Shown piece by piece: positions 1-10,708 of a DNA stretch of 64,000 nucleotides. The stretch comes from Viola odorata (lineage: Eukaryota > Streptophyta > Magnoliopsida > Malpighiales > Violaceae). Below the pieces are notes generated by a model. That model saw only the letters and a program-made list of their open reading frames with translations, did no database searches and was not told the DNA's origin. The number at the start of each line of letters is the position of its first letter. Positions within the stretch are counted from its first letter, which is position 1. The position numbers and the translations under genes were made by a program. The DNA is taken from the NCBI GenBank assembly GCA_963691705.1, contig OY829537.1, positions 40,675,514 to 40,739,513 of the forward strand, given 5' to 3'.

Positions 1-240
1 AAAATGAAATGCTGTTTTGATTTGCATGCGAAAAATGATTGATTTTACGCATACGAGAATTTAAATGCTAGGTTGATTGCATGCGAAAAATGATGGATTT
101 TACGCATACGAAAATGAAATGCTGTTTTGATTTGCATGCGAAAAATGATGGATTTTACGCATACGAGAATTTAAGTGCTAGGTTGATTGCATGCGAAAAA
201 TGATGAATTTTACGCATACGAAAATGAAATGTTGTTTTGA
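1..240. repeat. 55-bp tandem repeat with 110-bp higher order
   Basis: The string GCATGCGAAAAATGAT begins at 24, 79, 134 and 189, an exact 55-bp period. Alternate units differ (one continues into GAAATGCTGTTTTGA, the other into TTTAARTGCTAGGTTGA), giving a 110-bp double unit. The array may continue off the left edge. Confidence 0.9.
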
Positions 241-374
241 TAAGTGCAGAAAAATTAAATACTATTGGCGATTTACAGGGAAGAAAAAAAGTTTAATGAT
301 TTGCAGAAAATAAAACAGGTTGATAATGCAGGGAATAAACAGTTGGATATTTGCGGAAAATAAACAGTTGATAT

Positions 375-930
375 TGCTACCGACCATGTAGGCGGTATTG
401 AATTTAAATTGCTGAAAGTAAATTGCTGAAATTTAAAGTGCGGAAAAGTAAAGTGCGGAAAAGTAAACAGTTGATAATTTGCGGAAGGATTTCCAGCAGT
501 GTGCGAAAAATTAAAGCAGTTGAATGTTTACGAAAATTAAAATGCGACCGACCATGTAGGCGGTATTGAATTTAAATTGCTGAAAGTAAATTGCTGGAAT
601 TTAAAGTGCGGAAAATTAAGCAGTTGATAAGTGCGACCGACCATGTAGGCGGTATTGAATTTAAATTGCTGAAAGTAAATTGTTGAAATTTAAAGTGCGA
701 AAAAGTAAAAGGCGGAAATTTAAACAGTTGATAAGTGCGACCGACCATGTAGGCGGTATTGAATTTAAATTGCTGAAATTTAAAGTGCGGAAAAGTAAAG
801 TGCGGAAAAGTAAACAGTTGATAATTTGCGGAAGGATTTCCAGCAGTTTTGCGAAAAATTAAAGCAGGTGATATTTACGGAAATAAAAAAAAGCGACCGA
901 CCATATAGGCGGTATAATAAATGACTGAAT
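375..930. repeat. Irregular repeat with core GACCGACCATGTAGGCGGTA
   Basis: The core occurs near 379, 544, 635, 738 and 894. Each copy is followed by TTGAATTTAAATTGCTGAAA-like sequence and interspersed with GTGCGGAAAAGTAAA units. Spacing varies between about 90 and 165 bp, so this is a diverging, shuffled array rather than a clean satellite. It lies in the transcribed half of the LTR as read from the minus strand. Confidence 0.8.
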
Positions 931-1949
931 TTAAATATCATGAAAATAAATATTGCGATAAGAAAGAAGCAATTCGGATATAGAACAATTAAATAACAAG
1001 TTGTCGCAAGAACGAGCATACGAAAAATATGAACCGGAAATGACGCATGTGTGCATTTAAATCATGTATAAACATTTAAAGCATGGTATACTGCTATTTA
1101 ATTTTGTGCACAAATATTTAATCATGGTATATAAATATTTAAGCAAAGCGAAATAATAAACAAGTATTGTAAATAATGATTAATTAAATATGGTATACGA
1201 ATTAAATTAAACATTACGTACGAGCATGAAAAAAAAAATGACTCGAATGCTTGACGAAGAATTAATGGGCTGGGCCCCATGTGCTGAAATTGGTTAAAAT
1301 GGGCTAGGAATAAATCCTAGCCCATAGCTTAATTTGAAAGGAAAAGAAAAGATGGGCTTGGCTTAAGCCAAAGCCCATCATCATGATAAATAAAAGGAGG
1401 GACGGGCTTAGCCCGTCACCCTCCCTTCTTCTTCCTCGCAAGAACAGCCCTGCTGTTCTTGCTTCCCACGTCGCCGGCGCCGTGGCCGGCGACTCAAATG
1501 ACCCAAAACCCGCTTGTAACCCCCCCCCAATTCGACTCGGATCAATCACTCAACATGCCAACGATCCAATCAAGCAAAAACAGCACCCCAAAACGGGAGA
1601 AGAAGCCACGGTTTTAAAAGAAGAAGAAACATGTTAATTAAACATTTTTTGAGCAATTAATTAGTTAAAGCAACGAATGATTAAATTAAGGCAAGGGACG
1701 TGAAGTTAGCATGGAAACAAAGCTTTTAAAACAGATTTAAGTGGTTGATCAAAGGCTTAAGGCTAAAAACGAAAATTAAAAGAGAGGAGCTTAGAGAGAG
1801 AAAGCTTGATAGAAACTCACCTTGCTTGCCTTTCTTTTCCTTGGTTCGGGTGGATGAATTGGCTAGGAGAATGGAGAGGGAGCAGGGCTGTTTTCATGCG
1901 AGAGTTTTTTTGTAAAATTTTTCGGCCCTTTTGCGAAGGAACAGGGCGG

Positions 1950-1960
1950 CTATTTATAGC
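1950..1960 (-). promoter_or_regulatory. TATA box of the minus-strand LTR
   Basis: The plus strand reads CTATTTATAGC, which is GCTATAAATAG on the minus strand. It lies about 930 bp inside the LTR terminus at 2887, a plausible U3/R boundary. It is an AT island in a locally GC-richer stretch. Confidence 0.5.
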
Positions 1961-3026
1961 CGAAAGACGCGTGGGAGAGTGGCGGAGGGAGCTGCGCGTG
2001 GAGGAGCTGGAGGCGTGATGATGGCGGAGTTAGGGAGCTACGGCTAGGGGCTCGGACGAAGACGTGGCTGAGAAGGAGAGCAGGTGGCTCGGGCGCGGGC
2101 TCGTGGCTGAGAATTTCCTTGCACTGTGCATGTGCATTATGCACAATAAATCAAGGGCCATTGATCTGGTTGACTTTCCTTGGTTGACCAGATCAATGGC
2201 CATGATCAAATGACCTTTCATCTGATTTAAATAGCCTCGAGCCGGATCCGTCGAGCAAACGTTCCGACTTTTCGAGCCGAAGGTACCGGCGCGTAGAGAA
2301 AAATACGACGGTTTTAACCGTCTACAGCAAACGATGAGAACTTCTCGTTTAACGTGTTTATTTTAGTGTTCAAAGACGCGAAATGCGGGAACGAAAAAAA
2401 TAAAGCGTTACACCGAAAATTACGCGAAACGCTGTAGACTGTTGCGACCGGAAAAAAATCTGGCAACTAGTTGATGGAAAACATTTTAAAGTCGAGCTAT
2501 TGTCCGAGCAGACTTACTCGGGTCCAATAAAAGCTCGAATAAAATGATAATAAAAAAATAAAAAAACTAAAAAATGCGCTAAAACATTAAAAATCCTAAA
2601 ATTCACGAGATGACCTAAAACGAAGGAAAAACTAGTAAACGACCGCCAGATAGTCAAAAATGTGAGTTTTAAGGCTAAAAATAATAATGATAATAATAAT
2701 GAAAAATACTTGCCGAAAAATTAAAAATGCGATTTCGAAAGCTAACGATGCTAACAATGATGCTAAAATGCAACGAAAAATTTAGAAATGCTAGCAACAG
2801 TAAATCAACTAAAAATGCCAGTAAATTAACTAAATAACAGAAATGCTAAAATTAAATAAACATGGCGTCAAAATTCGGGTATCAACAATAAGAAATCATG
2901 TTCGAAGCCATAAGTTATAGGAAAAAAAAGCCAAAAGTTATGGATAGATGAGATACATAAATATTCTAACGTTATTATCATCTTAATCTAATAAAAACTA
3001 TTTTAAAATTGAAATACTTTATTTAT

Positions 3027-3939
3027 TGATACGAATCCAGGCGTGCCTTTACCACCAAATGGACCTATGACTCGAGCGAGGAGCGAGGAGTTGCAAGCGA
3101 GACTTTCTCAGCTTATCTACAATGAGTTATAGTGTGAGACTCATCGAGGAAGCTGTGTTGCGCGAGAAGAACTCGCGTCTAGTCACCAAGATTGATCCTG
3201 GCGTCATGACGCCCATCCCCGACGTCATGACGCCCAAAACAGAAGAGTTAGGAATTTGAAGATTGATCCTGGTGTCATGACACCCATCTCCGACGTCATG
3301 GCGCCCAAAATAGAGGCCTTGGGTTCCGCTTGGCGTCATGACGCCGAGCCTTGGGCGTCATGATGCCCAAAACAGACAGGTCTGATTCTTGGAGCGGCGC
3401 TTGGCGTCATGACGCTCGCGAGTACCTGTTTTGCGTCAGGAAGGCAATTTCGGACCTTCCATTATTTATCTAGCTATTTTCATTAATTAGTTAAATTAGT
3501 CTGAATTTATTTTAATTAATTAATTAGGAGTTCTATTAAGGGAAGGTTTCCCATTGTAAGGATTTAGGGTTTCTCCTATTTAAAGGAGCCATCTTTTTCA
3601 TTATTAATTTACGTTATATTTGAAATAAAATACAGAGAGTTTTCTCAATTGTTCTTCGCAAACCTTGTCCCTCATTGAGTTCGGACACTCAATTAGGATA
3701 ACAAGTAAAACCTGAAAGCCCATTCCATTGAGTCGTCGCCTAAGGTTGATATTCACAGGTTGTATATAGGTTGAGGGATCGATTCAAGAACCTCACTTGA
3801 AATCGATTAGGTTGGTTGACACAGGTTGTCCTCAGGTCTAAGCTCCTACTCGTGAGTTTATCTTCCGCATCCTAAAACCAAGCCTAGAACTAGATCGGGA
3901 ATTACTCGTTACGCATCCTACACAACTAGGATCGTATCA
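3027..3939 (+). mobile_element. Solo LTR G of a Ty3/gypsy element, TSD TTTAT
   Basis: The LTR starts TGATACGAATCC and ends GGATCGTATCA, which are near-perfect terminal inverted ends. It is flanked by TTTAT at 3022-3026 and again at 3940-3944, a clean 5-bp target-site duplication, so this is a complete solo LTR left by LTR-LTR recombination. From its second base the plus strand is open to a TAG at 3130-3132 and encodes a tail with the motif G-P-M-T-R-A-R-S. That matches the C-terminal tail of element B, so the lost element's polyprotein ended inside its 3' LTR. A TATA-like CCTATTTAAAGG lies near 3568-3580. The family is a relative of A, B, C and F. Confidence 0.9.
3199..3420. repeat. Array of GGCGTCATGACGCC-type palindromes in LTR G
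   Basis: About seven copies of the palindrome GGCGTCATGACGCC or one-base variants lie between the polyprotein stop and the TATA box (near 3203, 3218, 3271, 3292, 3333, 3353 and 3404). The spacing sequence also repeats in part (AAAACAGA, TTGATCCTGG). The same palindrome is multiplied at the equivalent place in the LTRs of element A. Confidence 0.85.
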
Positions 3940-4990
3940 TTTATTTATAATAATAATAAAAGTTTCACGACTTAACTATTACTACTGTTATTATCCTAAT
4001 CCAAAATTTTAAGAAAACATATTTTTTTCTTTCAAAAGATAACAAAATATGATATTATTATGAAAAGAAGAAAAAAATAAAGGACAAATATAGTAACAAA
4101 GTTATCCCTTTTATTAAATTATAATCACAATTATTTTTAGACTATTTTTTAAATTGTTGTTGTTGTTGTTATTTTCTATTTCATGCATTGCCATTATTAA
4201 AATAAGAACTAGAAATAAAAAAATATGAGAGAAAAAATAAAAAAATAAAAAATAAAATGCAAAGTGATAAGTTTTTTAGTTAAAAATAAAAAACTATAAA
4301 AAAATATGTAAAATAAATAAAAAATTATCTTGCCTCAATAAACTAATTTTGAATAAAAAAAACTATGAAAACCTTTTTATAATGTATTATTCTTAAAAAG
4401 TATATATACACAAATATTAAATTACTTAAGTTTGATTTCGTAAAATTTGTAATGATGAGAAATTATTATTTTTAGGTAATTATGTGATTTTTTATCATAC
4501 ATAAACATGAAAAAAATAGTTTGTACATTTAATTAAATCACAATTTGTCATTAAATATTAAACTTAATTTTTTATTGAGTTTGATTTTTTAAAGAAAAAT
4601 TCATCAGTGGTTGTTTTTAAATAACTACATAATTATTTACAATATTTAGAGAACTGGAATAAAAATAATATGAAATATTATTTTAAACATTTAAATTTGA
4701 ATTTATAAAAGTAAATTACTTAATTGAGTTAAAATTGTTTTAATTCTAAGAACTTAAAATTAATTATTTCAGAATTAATAAAAGATTTTTTTGTCAACAC
4801 CTGCATTAGAACATCAATAATATTACTAATATATTGCTTACAATATAGTTTAAACACCATAGTAAAAATTTATGTTAATTCCATTTTTGGAGACATTATT
4901 AAAACTTTTATATTTTACCAAAAATATTTTGTGTGAAATACTTTTTTGTACATAAATATGATATTTTATTATTTTCAAATCTAAATAAAT
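3940..4990. other. AT-rich stretch without recognisable genes
   Basis: About 1 kb of very AT-rich sequence with poly-A/T runs. I find no coding signal, inverted repeat or TE terminus. It joins the truncated 5' end of element F without any boundary sequence I can recognise. Confidence 0.6.
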
Positions 4991-5904
4991 TTCGCACGTG
5001 CACCGCACATTTCATACCATGTCACATTACAAATGATGCTTCTCACATTGCTACTCTCTTTTTCAATGAGATTGTTAAATTGTATGGCATGCCACAAACT
5101 ATTGTGAGTGATAGGGATAGCAAATTTCTTAGTCATTTTTGGCGTGTCTTATGGGCTAAACTTGGCACCAAATTATTATTTTCTACCTCTTGTCACCCAC
5201 AAACAGATGGTCAAACCGAAGTGGTCAATAGGACATTAGGAACAATGTTACGTGTCATGATCCAACAGTATGCCAAGGCTTGGGATGATTGCATTCCTTT
5301 CATTGAATTTGCTTACAATCGCACTATGCATTCATCCACTCGTTTCTCTCCTTTTGAGCTACTCTATGGGTTTAATCCTCTCGTCCCCACAGACTTGCTA
5401 CCTATGCCTTTGAATGATTGTGCTAGCTTAGATGGCGAGAAAAAAACAGCAACGGTGAAGAAACTACATGAGAAGGCCAAGGACTGCTTGGAAACTTTGA
5501 ACGCCAAGTTGATGCAAAAGCGCAATTCGGGTCGCCGCATCAAGACCTTTGAAGTTGGCGAATGGGTTTGGCTACACTTGAGGAAGGACCGTTTTTTCAC
5601 TCAACGGAAGGGCAAGCTTAGCCAACGGGGAGATGGCATTTTCCTCATTGTGGAGAAAATTAATGATAATGCTTACCGTCTTGACTTTCTTTCTTCTTTT
5701 GGTGCCATTAGTCCGACGTTCAATATTAATGACTTGTCTCCTTACTTCGTAGGTGATGATGAGGATCTTGAAGAGGATCAGCGTGTGGATTCGAGGTCGA
5801 ATCCTCTCCAAGGGGGAGGGGATGATACGAGCACGGGAGCTCATGGATACTTCACACCGAGCAAGGGGTTGGTAGCCATTCTCTTGAAAACCATTCGAGA
5901 TTAG
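4991..5904 (+). pseudogene. Gypsy integrase C-terminal fragment
   Basis: The frame is open without a start of its own. It begins in the integrase core near A-H-F-I-P-C. It has the second catalytic Asp in I-V-S-D-R-D-S-K-F and the Glu in [12 protein letters not shown]. It then shows the basic C-terminal domain ([13 protein letters not shown] in place of the usual G-P-F) and the acidic spacer ending G-G-G-D-D. The protein runs about 27 codons into the LTR and stops at 5902-5904. The HHCC zinc finger, RT, protease and gag are absent, so this is a dead fragment. It is close to the integrases of elements A and B. Confidence 0.9.
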
Positions 5905-6037
5905 GAGAGCAACTCAGAGGCGAAGGATCAATGGCTGACTTGTGTGCACGCTAACGTACTCACTCTTGGATCCGTACGGACCTCACAGGTGGGCCCCGCG
6001 AGCCATGGAAGAGCATCGCCAAAAGCTCACGAGACAG

Positions 6038-6136
6038 CTTCTGGCGGCATACCGCCAGGGACCTGGTGGTATGCCGCTAGCGTCGGCTTTGGAGGGAATT
6101 GGAGCAGCGAGCATAGTGGCATACCGCCAGACTCGT
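6038..6136. repeat. GGCGGCATACCGCC-type palindromes in LTR F
   Basis: CTGGCGGCATACCGCCAG is a perfect palindrome near 6041. It is followed by CTGGTGGTATGCCGCTAG and by a partial copy with GGCATACCGCCAG near 6117. They occupy the same LTR position, between the polyprotein stop and the TATA box, as the different palindromes of LTRs G and A. Confidence 0.8.
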
Positions 6137-6667
6137 ACCATGATATTTCCAAGCTCTTTCAAGCCAGCTCCTAGGTGATCCAAGGTCCTTTGTCCAAGGG
6201 TAATTTAGGGTTTTCCCCTATGTAAATAGCCTCCATATAAATAGGCTTAAATAGACTCTTTTATGCTTGTCTTTGATTTGAGTGAATCTTCTTGTAAGGC
6301 CAATTATCTAGGTTTAGCTAGTAGGGTTCTTAAAACCGAATTATCCTTCTAAATCAAGAACAAACGAGTTGTTCACTTTAGTTAGTGAAAGGGTCGTCTT
6401 GATTAGAGATCCTTAGTAATCATCTTACGAAGGTTGTCTTACCTTGTTGTAAGAAGGGTTTCCTTTGATTATTAAGTTAAATACAAGTATTCTCCATTTC
6501 GATTTCTATCAATCCTCCATCAAATCGTTGCACTTATCACTCCATCTCTATCTATATTCGTTCATCCATCATTTGTTTATCCGAGTTATCAACCTCCCGA
6601 AGAGGACTAAATCCATTCGTCCAACTAATCCAGCTATCTTCTCCAAATCAGAACCAAGATCATACCA

Positions 6668-8344
6668 GGATGTTATTAACATATGAAAAGAAGTTAACCT
6701 TTGTATTCTCAATGATTTTAGGAATTGCACCCTAGTTCAAATCAAGAAATGGTTTCAAACATTTTAGCACAGCTTTCATTTGATTGGTCAGTGTCATTGT
6801 TTCATTCTATTTATCATTGAAAAGATCCCAGTTTATATAGATGAACTTTACTCAATAAGCTCATGTAGCACAAACCTGAATGAATGTTGCAGGATCGCAA
6901 GCCACATTTATACAGCGATTGATTGACCGAACAACCTACAGGTGACAAAAAAGTGAACTGAACTTCATAAGAGGAAAAGATTAATGTCAATGTGAGCACG
7001 CATATAAGAACACCAAGAAAGAGAGCCAACCCCAGAATCCTGTAGGATGCCATTGGGATCACATACAACCAGCCAACCCATCCGCCAACCAGGAACAATC
7101 CACCGCTTCGAAATGGAACCGAGAGTAAGAACAGGCACAATTGATCCTAAAGTTCCCATTGGCACAAATGGTGAGCTCCCGAATGCCAGATGACCATATA
7201 CTTCATCAGCAATCACAAGAATTCCAAGCTTTCTAGCCATCTCTGCAACCTAAAACACCAACGATAAACAATTATGTAAATGGAAAGCTAACGTGATCAC
7301 AAGCTTCACAACAAAACCAGTTTGAACCACAACTGATGTAGCATCATAATCACTATCACAAAAATGAAGGGTAATTTTACTCACTTGCTTTAAGTGTTGG
7401 TAGCTATCGACATTTCCACACGGATTGCCAGGATTTATAATAACAATGGCAACAGTATTCTCATCTGCCAGAGCTTCTACAACCTCAAGATCAACCTCCC
7501 AGCCCTTATCTGAGAGAAGATCGAAATAGCGAATACGGAGATGAGTTTGTGCAATGTGAGCTTCATATAATGGGAAACCTGGCCTTGGAAGTAAAATGTT
7601 GGCACCAGGTCTGGAAAGGACTTTTAATGTAACTTCAATTGCCTGGCAGCATCCAGTTGTTAGAAAAACATCATCTGGTGATAACTTGTATGGAAGGTCA
7701 TGATTCAGGTAATATGCAATTGCCCTGTTACAAGATTTCAAATTCCCATTAAATTATAAGACGGCCCTTGAATTTTACTTCTATTTGCTTTCTCTGCTGA
7801 CCCTCATACTAGATTAAAGAAAAAAATTTCCAAATTGAGGAATTGACCAGACCAGACATGGAACAAAATGTAGAAAAAAGACAAAAAGACTTGAAGTTGC
7901 TGCCACTCTTCATTAAAGTTCACTACTTTCTACCTATTTTGCAAATGCACAGATTATCGGTAATCGGTAGAAACAGTTCTGTTTGATGGATTCTTTAATA
8001 TATATAAAAAAAGAAATTAAAGAAAAGAAAAGCAAAGAAAAGAGAAAGAAGAAGGTATACCTCCTAGCAGGAAGGATACCAACAGTTGGTGCATAGCCAT
8101 TGTAGTTGGCAGATTTCAAGGACTCAACAATAGCATCTTCAGCTGCAGGAGATGTACGGAAGCAAGGAAAAACAGAAGGGTCGCCATTCCCTAATGTCAT
8201 CACAGCTCTTTCATCTTCATTGTTGAGATTTCCAAGCAAACTGTATTGAATCTCACAGATTGTTAGTGGCACTAATGTCGTTTTGAGGTCATTTTCTTGG
8301 ACTTGGAAATTCCATTTCTTTGAACCATTCGCTTCCTTCTCCAT
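6668..8344 (-). pseudogene. Tyrosine-aminotransferase-like gene, 3' truncated by element F
   Basis: Five exons of a class-I PLP aminotransferase are present on the minus strand: 8344-8061, 7724-7385, 7249-7031, 6935-6876 and the start of exon 5, 6731-6668. All introns have GT-AG borders, and exons 2-4 have exactly the lengths found in the intact copy at 35109-38276 (340, 219, 60). The frame is open and keeps the PLP lysine in S-I-S-K-R-W and the A-D-E-V-Y motif. Exon 5 is cut after about 22 codons by the LTR end of element F, where the frame meets a stop within two codons. The rest of exon 5, exons 6 and 7, and the substrate-binding Arg are gone. The N-terminus is divergent and about seven residues longer than the intact copy. 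A transcript could still be made, but a working enzyme is unlikely. Confidence 0.9.
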
Positions 8345-8671
8345 TTCTAATTAGCCTCTTCTTCCTTGCTGTGCTTGATAACCATTAAATTAAGCTTTGG
8401 CCTTTTGGTTTGGTGGCGCTACTTTTTCTTCCTATTGCTATATTTTTCACGTTAGGCGCAAGAGTTTATGTAGTCTGCTAGTGCAAGTACTGCTGTTTCA
8501 CTGTCTTTTTGCAACATTTAACCGTTCTGGTCCGACTAAGCTTTTGCCAATAGGAAAAAATAGACCTGTATTCGTTGGTTGTGCGGCTGCTCACACCTGT
8601 CACCAGAGTTTCAGTTACTAGTTTTATGTGCTGTAAATAGTTTTTTTTTTTTCCTTTTGGTATGCTAGTTT
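8345..8671. other. Upstream region of the truncated aminotransferase gene
   Basis: This is the promoter side of the pseudogene. I see no convincing TATA box or other gene. There is a poly-T run near 8640-8652, followed by the 8-bp target site of the MITE. Confidence 0.4.
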
Positions 8672-9264
8672 AGGGATGGTAATTCCGCCCGCAGATATGG
8701 ATATTTGCCCAATACCCGTAATTGTGAGTGGAAAATACCCACACATTGTGGGTATTTTGCATTCATACCCGCACCCGCAAAGTGCGGATATGGATAGTGC
8801 TTACCTGCTCCAATACCCGCACTAATATAAATATATAATATTTTAATATATAATTAATTACTTATATAAGTATTTTAATATATAATTATATTTATTTACC
8901 AAGCTTGAACCTTCTCCGCTTGATGGAAAAAGATGCAACAACATTATTTATAATATTAATGTATTGCAGTAACATTATTATTAATCAGATTGTTTACTTG
9001 CATCATTTTTAAAACAGTAAACCACTTACCTAGCTCAAACATAAAATTTAAAATCCAAACTATTACAAAAAATTAAGTACATGGTCCAAAATATAAATTA
9101 AAAAATTCAATTTCCTTGTTGGATCGGTGAAAATAAAAATTTGCGGATATCCGCGGATACAATTATCCTTTCTTTACCCACTCCATATGGATTACCTGCA
9201 AATTTGCGGGTGCGGGTGTGGATAGTGTTTTACCCGCTCCATATCCGTCCAATTTTTCATCCCT
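8672..9264. mobile_element. hAT-like non-autonomous element (MITE)
   Basis: The element begins AGGGATGGTAATT and ends AATTTTTCATCCCT, a short terminal inverted repeat. The flanks are GCTAGTTT (8664-8671) and ACTAGTTT (9265-9272), an 8-bp duplication with one mismatch, the size made by hAT transposases. The internal sequence holds inverted stretches around the words GCGGGT / ACCCGC and GGATATGG / CCATATCC and an AT-rich centre. No transposase is present. It sits about 330 bp upstream of the truncated aminotransferase start. Confidence 0.75.
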
Positions 9265-9366
9265 ACTAGTTTATATACTTTTATTTTTATATAAGGATGA
9301 GGGACAAAACAAGGCGAGTACAACGAAATGGTACGCAGAAATGCACCACCCGAACTATCTTCTGTA

Positions 9367-10104
9367 GGGTATTTGGTTGAGGGATTCTAGGATTGTCTAG
9401 TCAAAGTAATCCTATAATTCTAGCAACACTCAGTTTGGTAAATACAAAATTAGGATTTTTTAGGATTATAATAATACCTTGGAAATTCTTTTCCTTGACT
9501 AAGACAAAATAGAAGGGAAAATGAATACTTCTAAAATAGGTGGTGTTCTAAAAATCTTTTGGGAAGGAAAAATAGAAAGTTTAAGTATGACAAAATTATC
9601 CATCTACTCTAAAATATTTAAATGTGTTTGAACAAAAATACCCCATTATTATTTTGGATTATATATATAAAAAAAATCTAATAAGTTTGGATTATAATAA
9701 TTTATTATTTTTAACAAAAATCTTTTGGGAAGGAAAAATAGAAAGTTTAAGTATGACAAAATTATCCATCCACTCTAAAATATTTAAATGTGTTTGAAAA
9801 AAAATACCCCATTATTATTTGGGATTATATATGTAAAAAAAATCTAATAAGTTTGCATTATAATAATTTATTATTTTTAACAAATAGTATCATTAAAATA
9901 AAAATTCGTTTAAATTTGTATAAGGGTATTTTTGAAAAATAAATGTAATTGGCCTACAATATTATAGTGCTTAATCAAATAAGGGGCAGAAAAAATCCTA
10001 AAAATTCTAAAAAGTAAAACAAATTAGTCAATCTTTATTCTTGACAATATTTAGGTAAAATAATTCTCAAAGTAATCCTAGAATCTCTCAACCAAGCGTC
10101 CCCC
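9367..10104. mobile_element. Inverted-repeat MITE with an internal tandem duplication
   Basis: The left end GGGTATTTGGTTGAGGGATT and the right end (reverse complement GGGGGACGCTTGGTTGAGAG) share a TTGGTTGAG-G/A-GATTCTAGGATT core, so the ends pair imperfectly. It has no coding capacity. The TSD is not clear, so the superfamily is open (the GGG...TTGGTT end resembles PIF/Harbinger MITEs). Confidence 0.55.
9549..9885. repeat. Direct duplication of about 168 bp inside the MITE
   Basis: The segment starting AAAAATCTTTTGGGAAGG near 9549 is repeated from about 9716 with only a few changes (for example CATCTACTC against CATCCACTC). Both copies end in TTATTATTTTTAACA. Confidence 0.85.
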
Positions 10105-10129
10105 TAAGAAATTTAAGTGAATATAAGAA

Positions 10130-10708
10130 GAAAGCCGAGGGAAACCAGGTATAATGCGATGGAAGATCAAAGGCCAAGGTGGCTAAACCATCAACAACCG
10201 TATTAGCTTCATTGTAGGTATACATCAAATGAACAACCTAAGGAAGCTAGAGGAGATTACGAATTGAATCAATCAATAGTTTATATGCCGGCTAAACCGA
10301 AATGTCACTAGTGATAACCTGAACAACAATCTTATTGTCAACCTGAAGAAGCAACTTTCGCCACCACGGACCCAAGCTTATTATAAACACAGATAGACAC
10401 CCTACAACTCAACTTTAAAGGCATTACATGCCCCTAAAGCTGCTGAAAAACTATTGAGCCATTGACCCCTGCTATCTTGGAATACACCACTAGTCGTTGA
10501 GCGAAAATAGCTATGGCTGAACGTCCCGTTAAAGTTTACAGCCACCCAATCCTTTTCCGGAACCTGCCATGAAATATCAAGATGCACCTTGGTCAACATA
10601 GGCTGTAACTCCTGCAAAGTTGTCGCCACATTATGGTAATTAGCTATATTAGGCCATAAGCCTCATATTTTTAGTCGATAGAGGAAATGAGTCCAAACAG
10701 ACCAACAA
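10130..10708 (-). pseudogene. LINE remnant: RNase H-like domain (3' part)
   Basis: The minus strand encodes a decayed RNase H-like domain of the kind at the end of plant LINE ORF2 proteins. W-V-A-V-N-F-N-G-T is followed by G-V-F-Q-D-S-R-G-Q-W-L, and, after stops, N-E-A-N-T-V-V-D-G-L-A near 10170-10240. It lies immediately left of element A and ends with that element's target site AACAA (10704-10708). The matching upstream part of the LINE (zinc-finger region) is on the other side of A at 28252-28590. A diverged second copy of this fragment occurs at 26848-27276 inside A's 5' LTR. Confidence 0.75.

Larger units (their letters stand above)
1..2887 (-). mobile_element. Tat/Ogre-like LTR, minus strand, partial
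   Basis: Read on the minus strand, the block starts at 2887 with TGTTGATACCCGAATTTTGA, nearly the same terminus as the plus-strand block at 29388. About 930 bp inside is a TATA box (minus GCTATAAATA), and beyond it come GGGCCCA-rich stretches and short tandem repeats. This is the layout of a very long LTR: U3, TATA, then a repeat-rich transcribed part. No gag, pol or primer-binding site is visible, because the inner end lies off the window. Assignment to the Tat/Ogre type rests only on the terminus and the length, so the family is an inference. The short ORFs inside have no recognisable product. Confidence 0.5.
4991..6667 (+). mobile_element. Gypsy element F, 5'-truncated (integrase plus 3' LTR)
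   Basis: Only the 3' part of a Ty3/gypsy element is present: half of the integrase, a polypurine tract (AAGGGGGAGGGGA, 5810-5822) and one LTR. The LTR starts TGATACGAGC at 5823 and ends AGATCATACCA at 6667. A TATA box CATATAAATAGG lies near 6234. The LTR end is fused directly to exon 5 of the aminotransferase pseudogene, and the element's 5' part, together with that gene's last exons, is missing. This indicates insertion into the gene followed by a deletion that removed the far side of both. No TSD can be checked because one side is lost. Confidence 0.85.

Noticed and set aside
1..240. Regular 55-bp repeats resembling a CRISPR array
   Set aside because: The 'spacers' are themselves repeated, there are no cas genes, and the context is a plant LTR.
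680..862. Small ORF rich in K-F-K-V-R-K-S-K
   Set aside because: It is a translation of the AAAGTGCGGAAAAGT repeat, not a gene.
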